From: Pseudomonas tritici
Lineage (GTDB): Bacteria; Pseudomonadota; Gammaproteobacteria; Pseudomonadales; Pseudomonadaceae
Assembly: GCF_014268275.3 (NCBI RefSeq)
Contig: NZ_CP077084.1
Span: forward strand, 6,134,501 to 6,198,500
Length of the DNA: 64,000 bases
Direction: 5' to 3'
The notes under the pieces were generated by a model that saw nothing but the letters and a program-made list of their open reading frames with translations, was not told the DNA's origin and ran no database searches. Made by a program: the position numbers and the translations under genes. This document shows positions 9,179-17,308 of the stretch, in pieces; position 1 is the stretch's first letter; each line of letters opens with the position of its first letter.

Positions 9179-9817
9179 TCAGCGGTTAGGCTGAGGGGTA
9201 AGCCGCAGATACGGTTTCACCGCCCGATACCCCTTCGGAAATCGCTTCTTGATCTCTTCCTCATCCTTGAGCGACGGCACGATCACCACCTCATCACCGT
9301 CCTGCCAATTGGCGGGCGTGGCGACCTTGTGGTTGTCGGTCAGCTGCAGCGAGTCGATGACCCGCAGGATTTCGTGGAAGTTACGGCCGGTACTGGCCGG
9401 ATAGGTGATGGTCAGGCGGATCTTCTTGTTCGGGTCGATCACGAACAAAGAGCGCACGGTGAGGGTGTCACTGGCGTTCGGGTGGATCAGGTCGTAGAGG
9501 TCGGACACTTTACGATTGGCATCCGCCAGGATTGGGAAGTTGACGATCGTGTTCTGGGTTTCGTTGATGTCTTCGATCCACGTGTGGTGCGAGTCCACCG
9601 GATCGACCGACAGGGCAATTGCCTTGACGCCGCGCTGAGCAAATTCGTCCTTGAGCTTGGCGGTGAAGCCCAGCTCGGTGGTGCACACCGGGGTGAAGTC
9701 CGCCGGGTGGGAAAACAACACACCCCAGCTATCGCCCAGCCATTCGTGGAAACGAATCGTACCGGCGCTGGAATCCTGCTCGAAGTCGGGGGCGATATCG
9801 CCCAGTCTTAGGCTCAT
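9179..9817 (-). CDS. lsfA: 1-Cys peroxiredoxin (Prx6 class)
   Basis: This 212-aa protein has the peroxidatic motif PVCTTE with Cys45 as the only cysteine, so it is a true 1-Cys enzyme. HPADFTPVC and the C-terminal YLRLTPQP are typical of the Prx6 class. It reduces hydroperoxides in the cytoplasm. LsfA is known in pseudomonads as a protein induced by sulfate limitation, and its location next to ssuEADCBF agrees. An SD (CAGGAGCACCACC) precedes the ATG. An AT-rich segment at 9870-9910 upstream shares TTTAAA..GAATAAA with the ssuE promoter region. Confidence 0.93.
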   Translation of the reverse strand: MSLRLGDIAPDFEQDSSAGTIRFHEWLGDSWGVLFSHPADFTPVCTTELGFTAKLKDEFAQRGVKAIALSVDPVDSHHTWIEDINETQNTIVNFPILADANRKVSDLYDLIHPNASDTLTVRSLFVIDPNKKIRLTITYPASTGRNFHEILRVIDSLQLTDNHKVATPANWQDGDEVVIVPSLKDEEEIKKRFPKGYRAVKPYLRLTPQPNR

Positions 9818-9871
9818 GGTGGTGCTCCTGGTGAGTGCTTATGGATCCCACTGTGCATGGATTGCGGATTA

Positions 9872-9886
9872 TTTAAAAAGAATAAA
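9872..9886. promoter_or_regulatory. AT-rich motif upstream of lsfA shared with ssuE
   Basis: TTTAAAAAGAATAAA lies 55 bp before the lsfA start. The same core minus two A's (TTTAAAGAATAAA on the opposite strand) lies upstream of ssuE at 8981-8993. This may be part of a common sulfur-starvation control site; it is unproven. Confidence 0.35.
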
Positions 9887-10052
9887 TATCGATTTATCTA
9901 GACGATAAAGGAATATTAAAAATCTGTTCATTGGACGTGGGTGCAGGCGAGGAGCAACATCGATTCCAAGGTTCGAGAAGGCCTTGAGACGCTGTACACA
10001 GAGGGGTTCAGGAAGGGCTTGCGGGGGTTTAGCCCGACTTGAAAGTAAGACA

Positions 10053-10079
10053 CCTTGCCCGGTGTTGCACCGGGCAAGG
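10053..10079 (-). terminator. Strong hairpin downstream of the porin gene
   Basis: CCTTGCCCGGTG-TTG-CACCGGGCAAGG is a perfect 12-bp stem, 30 bp past the porin stop. The minus-strand T tract is poor, so it may end the transcript as a terminator or protect the 3' end of the mRNA. Confidence 0.7.
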
Positions 10080-10108
10080 TTTTACACAGTTACAACAGCT
10101 TCACACTA

Positions 10109-11470
10109 CTAGAACAGTGGCAGCGAGTAGCTGACGATCAGGCGGTTTTCGTCCTGGGAACGGGTGTTCGCCAGGTCGGTACGCCACATCGCGTTTTTCC
10201 AGGCGACGCCGAGGTTTTTCAGCGGGCCTTCTGGGATCACGTAGGCAACGGTGATGTCGCGTTCCCACTCGGACTGGCCGGTGATTTCGGTACGCGTTGG
10301 GTTGGCACCTACGGTGTCGATGTCGGAACCTTTCAGGTAAACAACACCAGCAGTCAGGCCAGGTACGCCAACTTTTGCGAAGTCGTAAGCGTAACGTGCT
10401 TGCCAGGTACGCTCGCCGGCACGGGCGAACTTCTGGATTTGCATGTCAGTGGTGATGTAAGCCGACGAACCGTCGCCTTGGTTCAACCAAGGGAAGTCGC
10501 TGCTTCCGTTGCTGACTTGATAACCGCCACCGAAGGTGTGACCGGCAACGGTGTACAGGAACAGGCCGCTGTACAAGTTGTTATCGACTTTACCCTTACC
10601 GCCACCAAAACCGTTGTAGTTGCCGGTGGTGTAGTAAGCAGACTCGTGACCGTTGGCACCGTCATCGGAACTGTTGAAGTAACGCAGGTCGGACTTCAAA
10701 ACGCCCGGGCCGATCGACCAGTTGTGGGTCAGACCGAGGAAGTGTTGCTTGTAGAAATCTTCCAGGTTGCCGTAGTAGTACTGAGCAGTCAGGTCTTTGG
10801 TGATCTTGTAGTCACCGCCACCGTAGATGAACTTATTGCTGTCGCGCCAGTTCACGCCACGGCTGTTAGCACCGGCGAGCGACAACTGATCGCTGTCAGT
10901 GGAGTTACGACCCTTGGCCTTTTCGATCTGACCGGCAACCAGAGTCAAATCCTTGATGTCGTTGGTAGTGATCTGACCACCTTGGAAGGTTTGCGGCAGC
11001 AGACGACCATCGTTGGTCACGATAACTGGCAGTTTAGGCTGCAGGGTGCCCAGCTTCAGCTCGGTTTGGGAGATCTTGACCTTGCCGGTCACGCCCAGGC
11101 TAGCGTAATCGTGGACAGCCTTGTTGCCGTCGCTTGGGAACACGGTGCCGCCGGAAGCGGTGCCGGTGTAGTTACCGTGTTCGGCACGGCTGGAGTCCAG
11201 ACGCACACCGTACAGGCCGATCGCATCAACACCGAACTGAACAGTACCTTGGGTGTAACCCGAGATGAAACGCAGGTCGAAGCCCTGGCCCCATTCAGCA
11301 TTCTTGCTGGCCGAGTTGGAGGTGCCACGGTGACCATCACGGTTATCCGTATTGATGTAGAAGTTACGCAGCCCCAGTGTTGCCTTGCTGTCTTCGATGA
11401 AACCGGCAGCGCCTGCTTGCTGGGCGATTGCGCCCAAAGCTACAGCCAAAGCCAAGGTGGACTTATTCAT
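10109..11470 (-). CDS. OprD-family outer-membrane porin
   Basis: This 453-aa protein has a signal peptide (MNKSTLALAVALGAIAQQAGA, cleavage near residue 21). It then has the OprD-family start GFIEDSKATLGLRNFYINTD. Aromatic-rich amphipathic strands follow, ending SYSLPLF with the C-terminal Phe that marks outer-membrane barrels for BAM. Length fits the 18-strand OprD group (about 420-450). This family takes up small acids, amino acids or peptides; the subgroup looks OprE/OprQ-like rather than OprD proper, and the substrate is unknown. The SD AGAGGAGCGG is strong. It is monocistronic, with a hairpin just past the stop. Confidence 0.92.
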   Translation of the reverse strand: MNKSTLALAVALGAIAQQAGAAGFIEDSKATLGLRNFYINTDNRDGHRGTSNSASKNAEWGQGFDLRFISGYTQGTVQFGVDAIGLYGVRLDSSRAEHGNYTGTASGGTVFPSDGNKAVHDYASLGVTGKVKISQTELKLGTLQPKLPVIVTNDGRLLPQTFQGGQITTNDIKDLTLVAGQIEKAKGRNSTDSDQLSLAGANSRGVNWRDSNKFIYGGGDYKITKDLTAQYYYGNLEDFYKQHFLGLTHNWSIGPGVLKSDLRYFNSSDDGANGHESAYYTTGNYNGFGGGKGKVDNNLYSGLFLYTVAGHTFGGGYQVSNGSSDFPWLNQGDGSSAYITTDMQIQKFARAGERTWQARYAYDFAKVGVPGLTAGVVYLKGSDIDTVGANPTRTEITGQSEWERDITVAYVIPEGPLKNLGVAWKNAMWRTDLANTRSQDENRLIVSYSLPLF

Positions 11471-12093
11471 GTACCGCTCCTCTCGTTTCTAATTTTTGTA
11501 TTTCTTTGGTCTCGGGTCTGACGCCCTCGATCCACAGATGCGCGATTAGCGCCGCATAGTGACTGACAAGTCAATCGTAACCTTGTGTGTCTACTACCTT
11601 CGTCTAACTGCAGTTGATTTGGTCCCTGCAGGGTAATGAGTTTTTCATACACCCAAAAAGAATTATTTCATTCTTTTTCATACGATCCAGGAATAAGCGT
11701 TTTCGCGATACGACCCAATCTACGTAGACTGAACGTTACACAAGCTATTCCTAAAGGGTATTTACCAGCGCACTTTTAGACCGTTTAGTCTGACTGTACG
11801 GTTTCATACGTCACTCACGATCAAAAAAGCGACGCCATGATGGCGAAACGCACATCCTCCCGTCAATTTGTTACAGTTTTTGTATCGCTAATACTTTCTT
11901 TTGATGTCAACACCGCTGGTTTCACGGTGTGCCTGCCATCGTATCGGCCCTGATCAATACTTCTGAAGGAATAGAAATGAGAAGGGGCTTGCTTCCGATA
12001 GCGGTGAGCCAGTCAAGTACTATCGACTGACACTCCGCCATCGGGAGCAAGCCCCCTCTCACACGTTGACCTGCTTGACCGCCGAAATCGGGC
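11471..12093. other. Long intergenic region (623 bp) upstream of the porin
   Basis: No coding sequence is supported. The half next to the porin is AT-rich (11650-11920) with several possible promoter elements and should carry the porin's control region. A variant REP pair occupies 11978-12065. No riboswitch or tRNA is recognised. Confidence 0.5.
11978..12065. repeat. Variant REPIN ('AGGGGGCTTGC' class)
   Basis: TGAGAAGGGGCTTGCTTCCGAT at the left pairs imperfectly with ATCGGGAGCAAGC and CCCCTCTCACA at the right. It differs from the other REPs here: the head is GAAGGGGC or GAGGGGGC instead of GTGGGAGC. It lies next to the argA 3' end. Confidence 0.75.
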
Positions 12094-13392
12094 CTACAAC
12101 GCCTTCTCAAAAATCTTCGAATTACGCTGGTAGTTGTACAGCGAAGCCCGCGCCGACGGCAGACGATCCACGCTGCTCGGTACAAACCCCCGCTCACGGA
12201 ACCAGTGGGCGGTGCGGGTGGTGAGGACAAATAATGTCTTCAACCCTTGCGCCCGCGCTCGTGTCTCGATGCGTTCCAACAACACATCACCCCGCGCGCC
12301 GTGGCGATATTCCGGGTTCACTGCCAGGCACGCCAGCTCACCCGCATCCGAATCCGCGATCTGATACAGCGCTGCACACGCGATGATCATGCCTTCGCGC
12401 TCAACCACGCTGAACTGCTCGATCTCACGCTCCAGCACTTCCCGCGAACGGCGCACCAGGATCCCCTGCTCTTCCAGCGGGCTGATCAGGTCGAGCAAGC
12501 CGCCCACGTCTTCAATCGCCGCTTCGCGCACCAGTTCAAATTGCTCCTGGGCCACCAGCGTACCGCCGCCGTCACGGGTAAACAGCTCGGTGAGCAAAGC
12601 GCCGTCTTCGGCGTAGCTGACGATATGGCTGCGCCCTACTCCACCCCGGCAAGCTTCTGCGGCGGCGTCGAGCAATTCGGCCTGGTAGTTGCTACCCAGG
12701 CGCTGCAGGTGGGCCGGCACTTGTTGCGGGCGCAGTTCACGCACCAGGCGACCATTTTCATCGATCAGGCCCAAGTCGGCGCCGAACAGCAGTAGCTTGT
12801 CGGCACCCAAGTCGATGGCGGCGCGCGTGGCGACGTCTTCGCAGGCCAGGTTGAAGATCTCACCAGTGGGCGAATACCCCAGCGGCGACAACAGCACGAT
12901 GGAGCGCTCGTCCAGCAGGCGATTAATACCCTTGCGGTCGACCCGGCGCACTTCGCCGGTGTGGTGATAGTCCACGCCGTCCAATACGCCGATAGGGCGC
13001 GCGGTCACGAAGTTGCCGCTGGTTACGCGCAGGCGCGAGCCCTGCATCGGCGACGAGGCCATGTCCATCGACAGGCGCGCTTCAATGGCGATACGCAGGT
13101 GGCCGACCGCGTCGATCACGCACTCCAGCGTCGCCGCGTCGGTGATGCGCATGCCTTCGTGGTAAGTAGGGGTCAGGCCACGCGCTTCAAGGCGCACTTC
13201 GATCTGCGGGCGCGAACCGTGGACCAACACCAACCGCACGCCCAGGCTGTGGAGCAGCACCAGGTCGTGGACGATATTGCCGAAGTTGGGATGTTCCACA
13301 CCATCGCCGGGCAGCATGACTACAAAGGTGCAGTCGCGGTGGGCGTTGATGTAAGGGGACGCGTGACGAAGCCAATTAACGTAGTCGGGCAT
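12094..13392 (-). CDS. argA: N-acetylglutamate synthase
   Basis: This 432-aa protein has an N-terminal amino-acid-kinase-like domain (FVVMLPGDGVEHPNFGNIVHDL, LVLVHGSRPQIE) to about residue 285. A GNAT acetyltransferase domain follows (ACLAVNPEYRHGARGDVLLE, with the acetyl-CoA loop RHGARGD). It makes N-acetylglutamate from glutamate and acetyl-CoA, the first step of arginine synthesis, and is normally feedback-inhibited by arginine. Length equals the classical fused ArgA. argE lies 133 bp upstream on the same strand, so the two may be co-transcribed. Confidence 0.96.
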   Translation of the reverse strand: MPDYVNWLRHASPYINAHRDCTFVVMLPGDGVEHPNFGNIVHDLVLLHSLGVRLVLVHGSRPQIEVRLEARGLTPTYHEGMRITDAATLECVIDAVGHLRIAIEARLSMDMASSPMQGSRLRVTSGNFVTARPIGVLDGVDYHHTGEVRRVDRKGINRLLDERSIVLLSPLGYSPTGEIFNLACEDVATRAAIDLGADKLLLFGADLGLIDENGRLVRELRPQQVPAHLQRLGSNYQAELLDAAAEACRGGVGRSHIVSYAEDGALLTELFTRDGGGTLVAQEQFELVREAAIEDVGGLLDLISPLEEQGILVRRSREVLEREIEQFSVVEREGMIIACAALYQIADSDAGELACLAVNPEYRHGARGDVLLERIETRARAQGLKTLFVLTTRTAHWFRERGFVPSSVDRLPSARASLYNYQRNSKIFEKAL

Positions 13393-13525
13393 AGAACCTG
13401 GGCCTGTAATAAAAAGCAGCCGAAAAAGGATGAATCGTGAAAGCGCACAGCGGGCTGATGGTTATCGTCGGAACAGGCTTGGCGACACGCTCACTCTCCT
13501 TATGTACGAATGGGCAGAGGTTAAT

Positions 13526-14674
13526 TTATGCAGGTTTCAGGCAGTAATGTTCGATCAGTTCCCGCAATAGACGCACTGTAGGCGTCAAGCGTGACATTTC
13601 GAGGTACTCGCCCGGCTGATGGGCGCAAGCGATGTCGCCAGGGCCAAGTACCAGGGTTTCACAACCAAGGCGCTGAAGATAAGGCGCTTCGGTGCCGAAC
13701 GCTACTGCTTCAGCACGATGACCGGTCAATCGTTCCGCAACCCGCACAAGCTCGGCGTCTTCGGCTTGCTCAAACGGCGGCACCTCGGGGAACAACGGCG
13801 CGTAGTCAATCTTGACCTTATGCCGCTCGGCCAAGGGCTCAAGCTTCTGCCGGATGGCCGCGCGCAACACTTGCGGGTCCATGCCCGGCAAGGGCCGCAG
13901 GTCGAACTCCAGGGAACACTGGCCGCAGATGCGGTTGGGGTTGTCCCCGCCATGGATGCAGCCAAAATTCAGGGTCGGCTGCGGCACACTGAATTGCGGA
14001 TTGCGGTACTCACGTTGCCAGGCCAGGCGCAGCCCGCGCAGTTCGCCCATGGCGTCGTGCATGGCTTCGAGGGCACTGTGGCCCAGGCTTGGGTCCGACG
14101 AATGGCCACTCTGGCCGAGGATGTCGATGCGCTCCATCATCACGCCTTTGTGCAGGCGGATCGGCTTGAGCCCGGTCGGCTCACCGATCACCGCCGCGCG
14201 GCCCAACGGGCGCCCTGCCTCGGCCAGCGCGCGGGCGCCAGACATGGAGCTTTCTTCATCGCAGGTGGCGAGAATCAGCAGCGGTTGCTTGAACCGTTGA
14301 TCCAGTAGCGGCAGCACCGCTTCAATCGCCAGAGCAAAAAAGCCCTTCATGTCACAACTGCCCAGTCCTACCCAGCGGCCGTCGACTTCCGTCAGTTTGA
14401 GCGGATCAGTCTTCCACAGCGCGGCGTCATAAGGGACGGTATCGCTATGACCGGCCAGCACCAGCCCACCGGGGCCGCTGCCGTAACTGGCGAGCAGGTT
14501 GAACTTGCCAGGGCTGACTTGCTGGATATCGATGGCGAAACCCAGGTCACCCAGCCAACTGGCGAGCAAATCGATCACTGGGCGGTTGGTCTGGTCGAGA
14601 GCCGCTTGGGTGCAACTGACCGAAGGCGCGGCAATCAGCGCGGCAAACTGCTCTTTCATGGAGGGTAACGGCAT
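13526..14674 (-). CDS. argE: Acetylornithine deacetylase
   Basis: This 382-aa M20 metallopeptidase-type enzyme has LAGHSDTVPYD (metal His and Asp), GSCDMKGFFALA (bridging Asp), CDEESSMSGA (catalytic Glu pair) and AHQPGEYLE (last metal His). It hydrolyses N2-acetylornithine to ornithine and acetate. The start chosen is the ATG at 14674 (MPLPSMKEQFAAL), which fits the family's length. An in-frame extension to 14791 would cross the start region of the divergent CYTH gene and has no family similarity. Confidence 0.94.
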   Translation of the reverse strand: MPLPSMKEQFAALIAAPSVSCTQAALDQTNRPVIDLLASWLGDLGFAIDIQQVSPGKFNLLASYGSGPGGLVLAGHSDTVPYDAALWKTDPLKLTEVDGRWVGLGSCDMKGFFALAIEAVLPLLDQRFKQPLLILATCDEESSMSGARALAEAGRPLGRAAVIGEPTGLKPIRLHKGVMMERIDILGQSGHSSDPSLGHSALEAMHDAMGELRGLRLAWQREYRNPQFSVPQPTLNFGCIHGGDNPNRICGQCSLEFDLRPLPGMDPQVLRAAIRQKLEPLAERHKVKIDYAPLFPEVPPFEQAEDAELVRVAERLTGHRAEAVAFGTEAPYLQRLGCETLVLGPGDIACAHQPGEYLEMSRLTPTVRLLRELIEHYCLKPA

Positions 14675-14832
14675 GCGCGGTCTCTCAACTTCACGGATGA
14701 GCCCCACTATAGAGCCATCTGCACGACACAATAAACCGTTGCGGCACGTTGCCGGGCTCAGTCCTGTACACTGCACGACCTTGGCAGCCACTCTTTTTCC
14801 CGGCTGCGCTCCCGATCCTGGATTTTCCGGCC

Positions 14833-16200
14833 ATGCAGAAAGAAACCGAAATCAAGCTCCGCGTCAGCCGCGAAACACTCGCTGCGCTGCGTGAGCACCC
14901 GCTACTGAAAAAACGCAACAAAAGTGGCTGGGAACGCCGTGAGTTGATGAACCAGTATTTCGACACCCCCGAACGCGACCTGGCCCAGGCCAAAGTCGCC
15001 CTGCGCCTGCGCAAGGACGGTGACGACATCATCCAGACCCTCAAGACCCGCGGTCAGAGCATCGCCGGCTTGTCGGAACGTAACGAATACAACTGGGACC
15101 TGCCCAAAGCCAAGCTCGACGTGAAGAAACTCGACGGCGAATGCTGGCCCGAGCAACTGGCCGAGCTGGACAAAAAGACCCTCAAGCCGATCTTCACCAC
15201 CGACTTCGTACGTGAACGCGCCGAAATCGCCTGGGGCCGTGGCAAAGCCAAGGTGGTGATCGAAGCCGCTTTGGACCTGGGTCACGTGGTAGTCGGCAAG
15301 CAGAAAGAAGAAATCTGCGAGCTGGAACTGGAACTGCGCGAAGGTGAACCGGCTGCCCTGCTGGAACTCGCCGCCGAGCTGGCCGCGACCCTGGCACTGA
15401 TGCCTTGCGACATCAGCAAGGCCGAGCGTGGCTATCGCTTGTATGACGCCAGCAGCTACGCGTTGAGCCTGCCGGCGCCGCAGATCCACGCCGAAATGCC
15501 GTTGGACGATGCCTTCGCTGCGATCATGTGGCACCTGCTCGGCAGCAGCCAACGCCTGGCCGAGCAATACCGTTTCAATGGCCACTGGCGCCTGTTGCAA
15601 GACTGGGTCGACACCCTCGGCGAACTGCGCGCCCTGATCGGCAGCCTTGGCCAGGCCGCACCGCGTCAATCCACCAGCGAACTGCGCAGCGCACTCGATG
15701 CTCTTCTGGAAGACTGGCGCCCACTGGTACAAGCCGGTGACGACGATGAAGACATCCGCAAAGCTGCGCCTGAGCAGTTCGTCGAAGAGTTGGAAGACGT
15801 GCGCTGGGGCCAGTTCTCACTGAGCGCCTCGCGCTGGCTGCTGGCTCGCACCTGGACCGCCGACCGCAACGTGCGCGGCAATCGCCAGGGCGCTGCGCAA
15901 ATCACCAACTGGCTGCCGCGCCTGCTGGCTGACGATGCTGTCGCCCTGCAACTGCCGCGCTACCAGCAGCAGCCGGAAGACCTGGCTGAGCAACTGCCGC
16001 GTATCGAACGCATCCAGGCCTGGCTGCACCATGCGCGTAACGTGGTCGACGTTCCGGAACTGGACCGCCTGTATGGCGAGCTGAACAAGTTGGCGCAACT
16101 GGCCAACCAGCCGATCACCGATGAGTCGCTGGATGCGCGGATGCATCAGGCGATTGCGGTGTATCAGAACCGTGCCTGGAAGACCCTTCTGCGTCTGTAA
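14833..16200 (+). CDS. CYTH-CHAD domain protein (inorganic triphosphatase-like)
   Basis: This 455-aa protein begins MQKETEIKLRV, carrying the ExExK signature of CYTH triphosphate tunnel enzymes. The CYTH domain spans about residues 1-200 (YFDTPERDLAQAKVALRLRKDG, LELELREGEP). A CHAD domain with conserved histidines and basic residues follows (IMWHLLGSSQ, AWLHHARNVVD). CYTH members such as E. coli YgiF hydrolyse inorganic triphosphate, and CHAD domains bind polyphosphate. An upstream in-frame ATG at 14749 is less likely because it would overlap the argE promoter. Polyphosphate genes ppx and ppk lie 38 kb away in this window, unlinked. Confidence 0.88.
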   Translation: MQKETEIKLRVSRETLAALREHPLLKKRNKSGWERRELMNQYFDTPERDLAQAKVALRLRKDGDDIIQTLKTRGQSIAGLSERNEYNWDLPKAKLDVKKLDGECWPEQLAELDKKTLKPIFTTDFVRERAEIAWGRGKAKVVIEAALDLGHVVVGKQKEEICELELELREGEPAALLELAAELAATLALMPCDISKAERGYRLYDASSYALSLPAPQIHAEMPLDDAFAAIMWHLLGSSQRLAEQYRFNGHWRLLQDWVDTLGELRALIGSLGQAAPRQSTSELRSALDALLEDWRPLVQAGDDDEDIRKAAPEQFVEELEDVRWGQFSLSASRWLLARTWTADRNVRGNRQGAAQITNWLPRLLADDAVALQLPRYQQQPEDLAEQLPRIERIQAWLHHARNVVDVPELDRLYGELNKLAQLANQPITDESLDARMHQAIAVYQNRAWKTLLRL

Positions 16201-16206
16201 TATCGC

Positions 16207-16274
16207 CATCGCGGGCAAGCCCGGCTCCCACATTTGGAATGCATTCCCTGTGGGAGCCGGGCTTGCCCGCGATG
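16207..16274. repeat. REPIN
   Basis: CATCGCGGGCAAGCCCGGC and TCCCACA are mirrored by TGTGGGAGCCGGGC and TTGCCCGCGATG. It lies between convergent genes. Confidence 0.9.
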
Positions 16275-16286
16275 AGGCCGGCTCGA

Positions 16287-16757
16287 TCAGCGCAATACTG
16301 GCAGGCTGGTCGTGGACTTGATCTCGGATAGCGCCACAATCGAATTGACCTCCTGAATCCCCGGCACCATCGACAACTTCTCGAAGAAAAACCGCTCATA
16401 CGCCTCAATGTCCGAAGTGACAATTCGCAACAGAAAATCCACCGCCCCCATCAGCACATAACATTCCAGCACTTCCGGAAAGCCGCGAATCGCGTCGGTG
16501 AACTCAGTGAAGTTGGAACGGCCGTGGGCGTTGAGTTTGACCTCGGCGAATATCTGCGTATTGAGACCGATCTTCTTGCGATCGAGCAAGGTGACCTGGC
16601 CGCGAATCACCCCCTCTTCCTTGAGCCGCTGGATGCGCCGCCAGCACGGCGACTGGGACAGGCCCACCTGTTCGGCAATTTGTGCACTGGAAAGCGAGGC
16701 GTCCTCTTGCAGCAGGGCCAGGATACGGCGGTCGTAGGCGTCCAGCTCGCTGTGCAT
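16287..16757 (-). CDS. Lrp/AsnC-family transcriptional regulator
   Basis: This 156-aa protein has an N-terminal helix-turn-helix (LDAYDRRILALLQEDASLSSAQIAEQVG, SQSPCWRRIQRLKEEGVI) at residues 5-60. A RAM/ACT-like effector domain follows (VLMGAVDFLLRIVTSDIEAYERFFFEKL). These proteins sense amino acids and bind DNA as dimers or octamers. It diverges from the small ACT-like gene at 16885 across 127 bp, so it probably controls that gene and itself. The specific amino acid is unknown. Confidence 0.92.
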   Translation of the reverse strand: MHSELDAYDRRILALLQEDASLSSAQIAEQVGLSQSPCWRRIQRLKEEGVIRGQVTLLDRKKIGLNTQIFAEVKLNAHGRSNFTEFTDAIRGFPEVLECYVLMGAVDFLLRIVTSDIEAYERFFFEKLSMVPGIQEVNSIVALSEIKSTTSLPVLR

Positions 16758-16884
16758 ATAAATACCTTCTGTGGCGCTTATCTTGAATTGATTGGTTCGA
16801 TTATTCGCAAAACAGGCTCATCTTAGATAAGAAATCTCCCATGGCGAATGTAAAAATTTCTCCAGTCGAATCTGGAGCTTTCCC

Positions 16885-17223
16885 ATGCACGCCGTCGAAA
16901 CCACTCACCCTGTCACTCGCGTCGACGCTTGGGCCGTCAACAACGCCCATTGCCAGGCGCATTACCAGATCGTCGCCGAGGCGGAGCCGGATGTGCTGTG
17001 CCGAGTGCTCAACTATTTCGCGCTGCAGTTTTTGACACCGCGACACGTCACAGTGAACAGGGAGGATGACCTGCTGAACATCGGCATTGTGATGGACGGC
17101 CTGAGCTGGCACCGCGCTCAGGTGATCGGTGAAAAGATTCGAAACCTGATCAACGTGTGCGAGCTGAATGTGTGGTCGGCTGACTCTGCGGGGCCTCAAG
17201 CGATGGTGGCGGGCGCTCGGTAA
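16885..17223 (+). CDS. Small ACT-like protein of unknown function
   Basis: This 112-aa cytoplasmic protein begins MHAVETTHPVTRVDAW and has no signal peptide. Residues about 25-95 (HYQIVAEAEPDVLCRVLNYFA, then HVTVNREDDLLNIGIVMDGLSWHRAQVIGEKI) look like a beta-alpha-beta ACT fold, as in small subunits of acetolactate synthase. I do not recognise a named family. It is divergent from an Lrp-type regulator, and a possible role in amino-acid sensing rests on that context alone. A weak SD (GGAGC) is present. Confidence 0.7.
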   Translation: MHAVETTHPVTRVDAWAVNNAHCQAHYQIVAEAEPDVLCRVLNYFALQFLTPRHVTVNREDDLLNIGIVMDGLSWHRAQVIGEKIRNLINVCELNVWSADSAGPQAMVAGAR

Positions 17224-17308
17224 AAATCTGCAATACACCCTGGGAGGCAGATAATCAGGGGCTGGCTAGCCTGGGATTAACGCCCACTGCCCCCCCAGGA
17301 AAATCTTC

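Noticed and set aside
10055..11521. 488-codon plus-strand frame opposite the porin gene.
   Set aside because: The porin has signal peptide, SD and C-terminal Phe; the opposite frame has none of these.
14675..14791. N-terminal extension of argE by 39 residues.
   Set aside because: It lies outside the family alignment and would overlap the divergent CYTH gene's start region; ATG 14674 gives the expected 382 residues.
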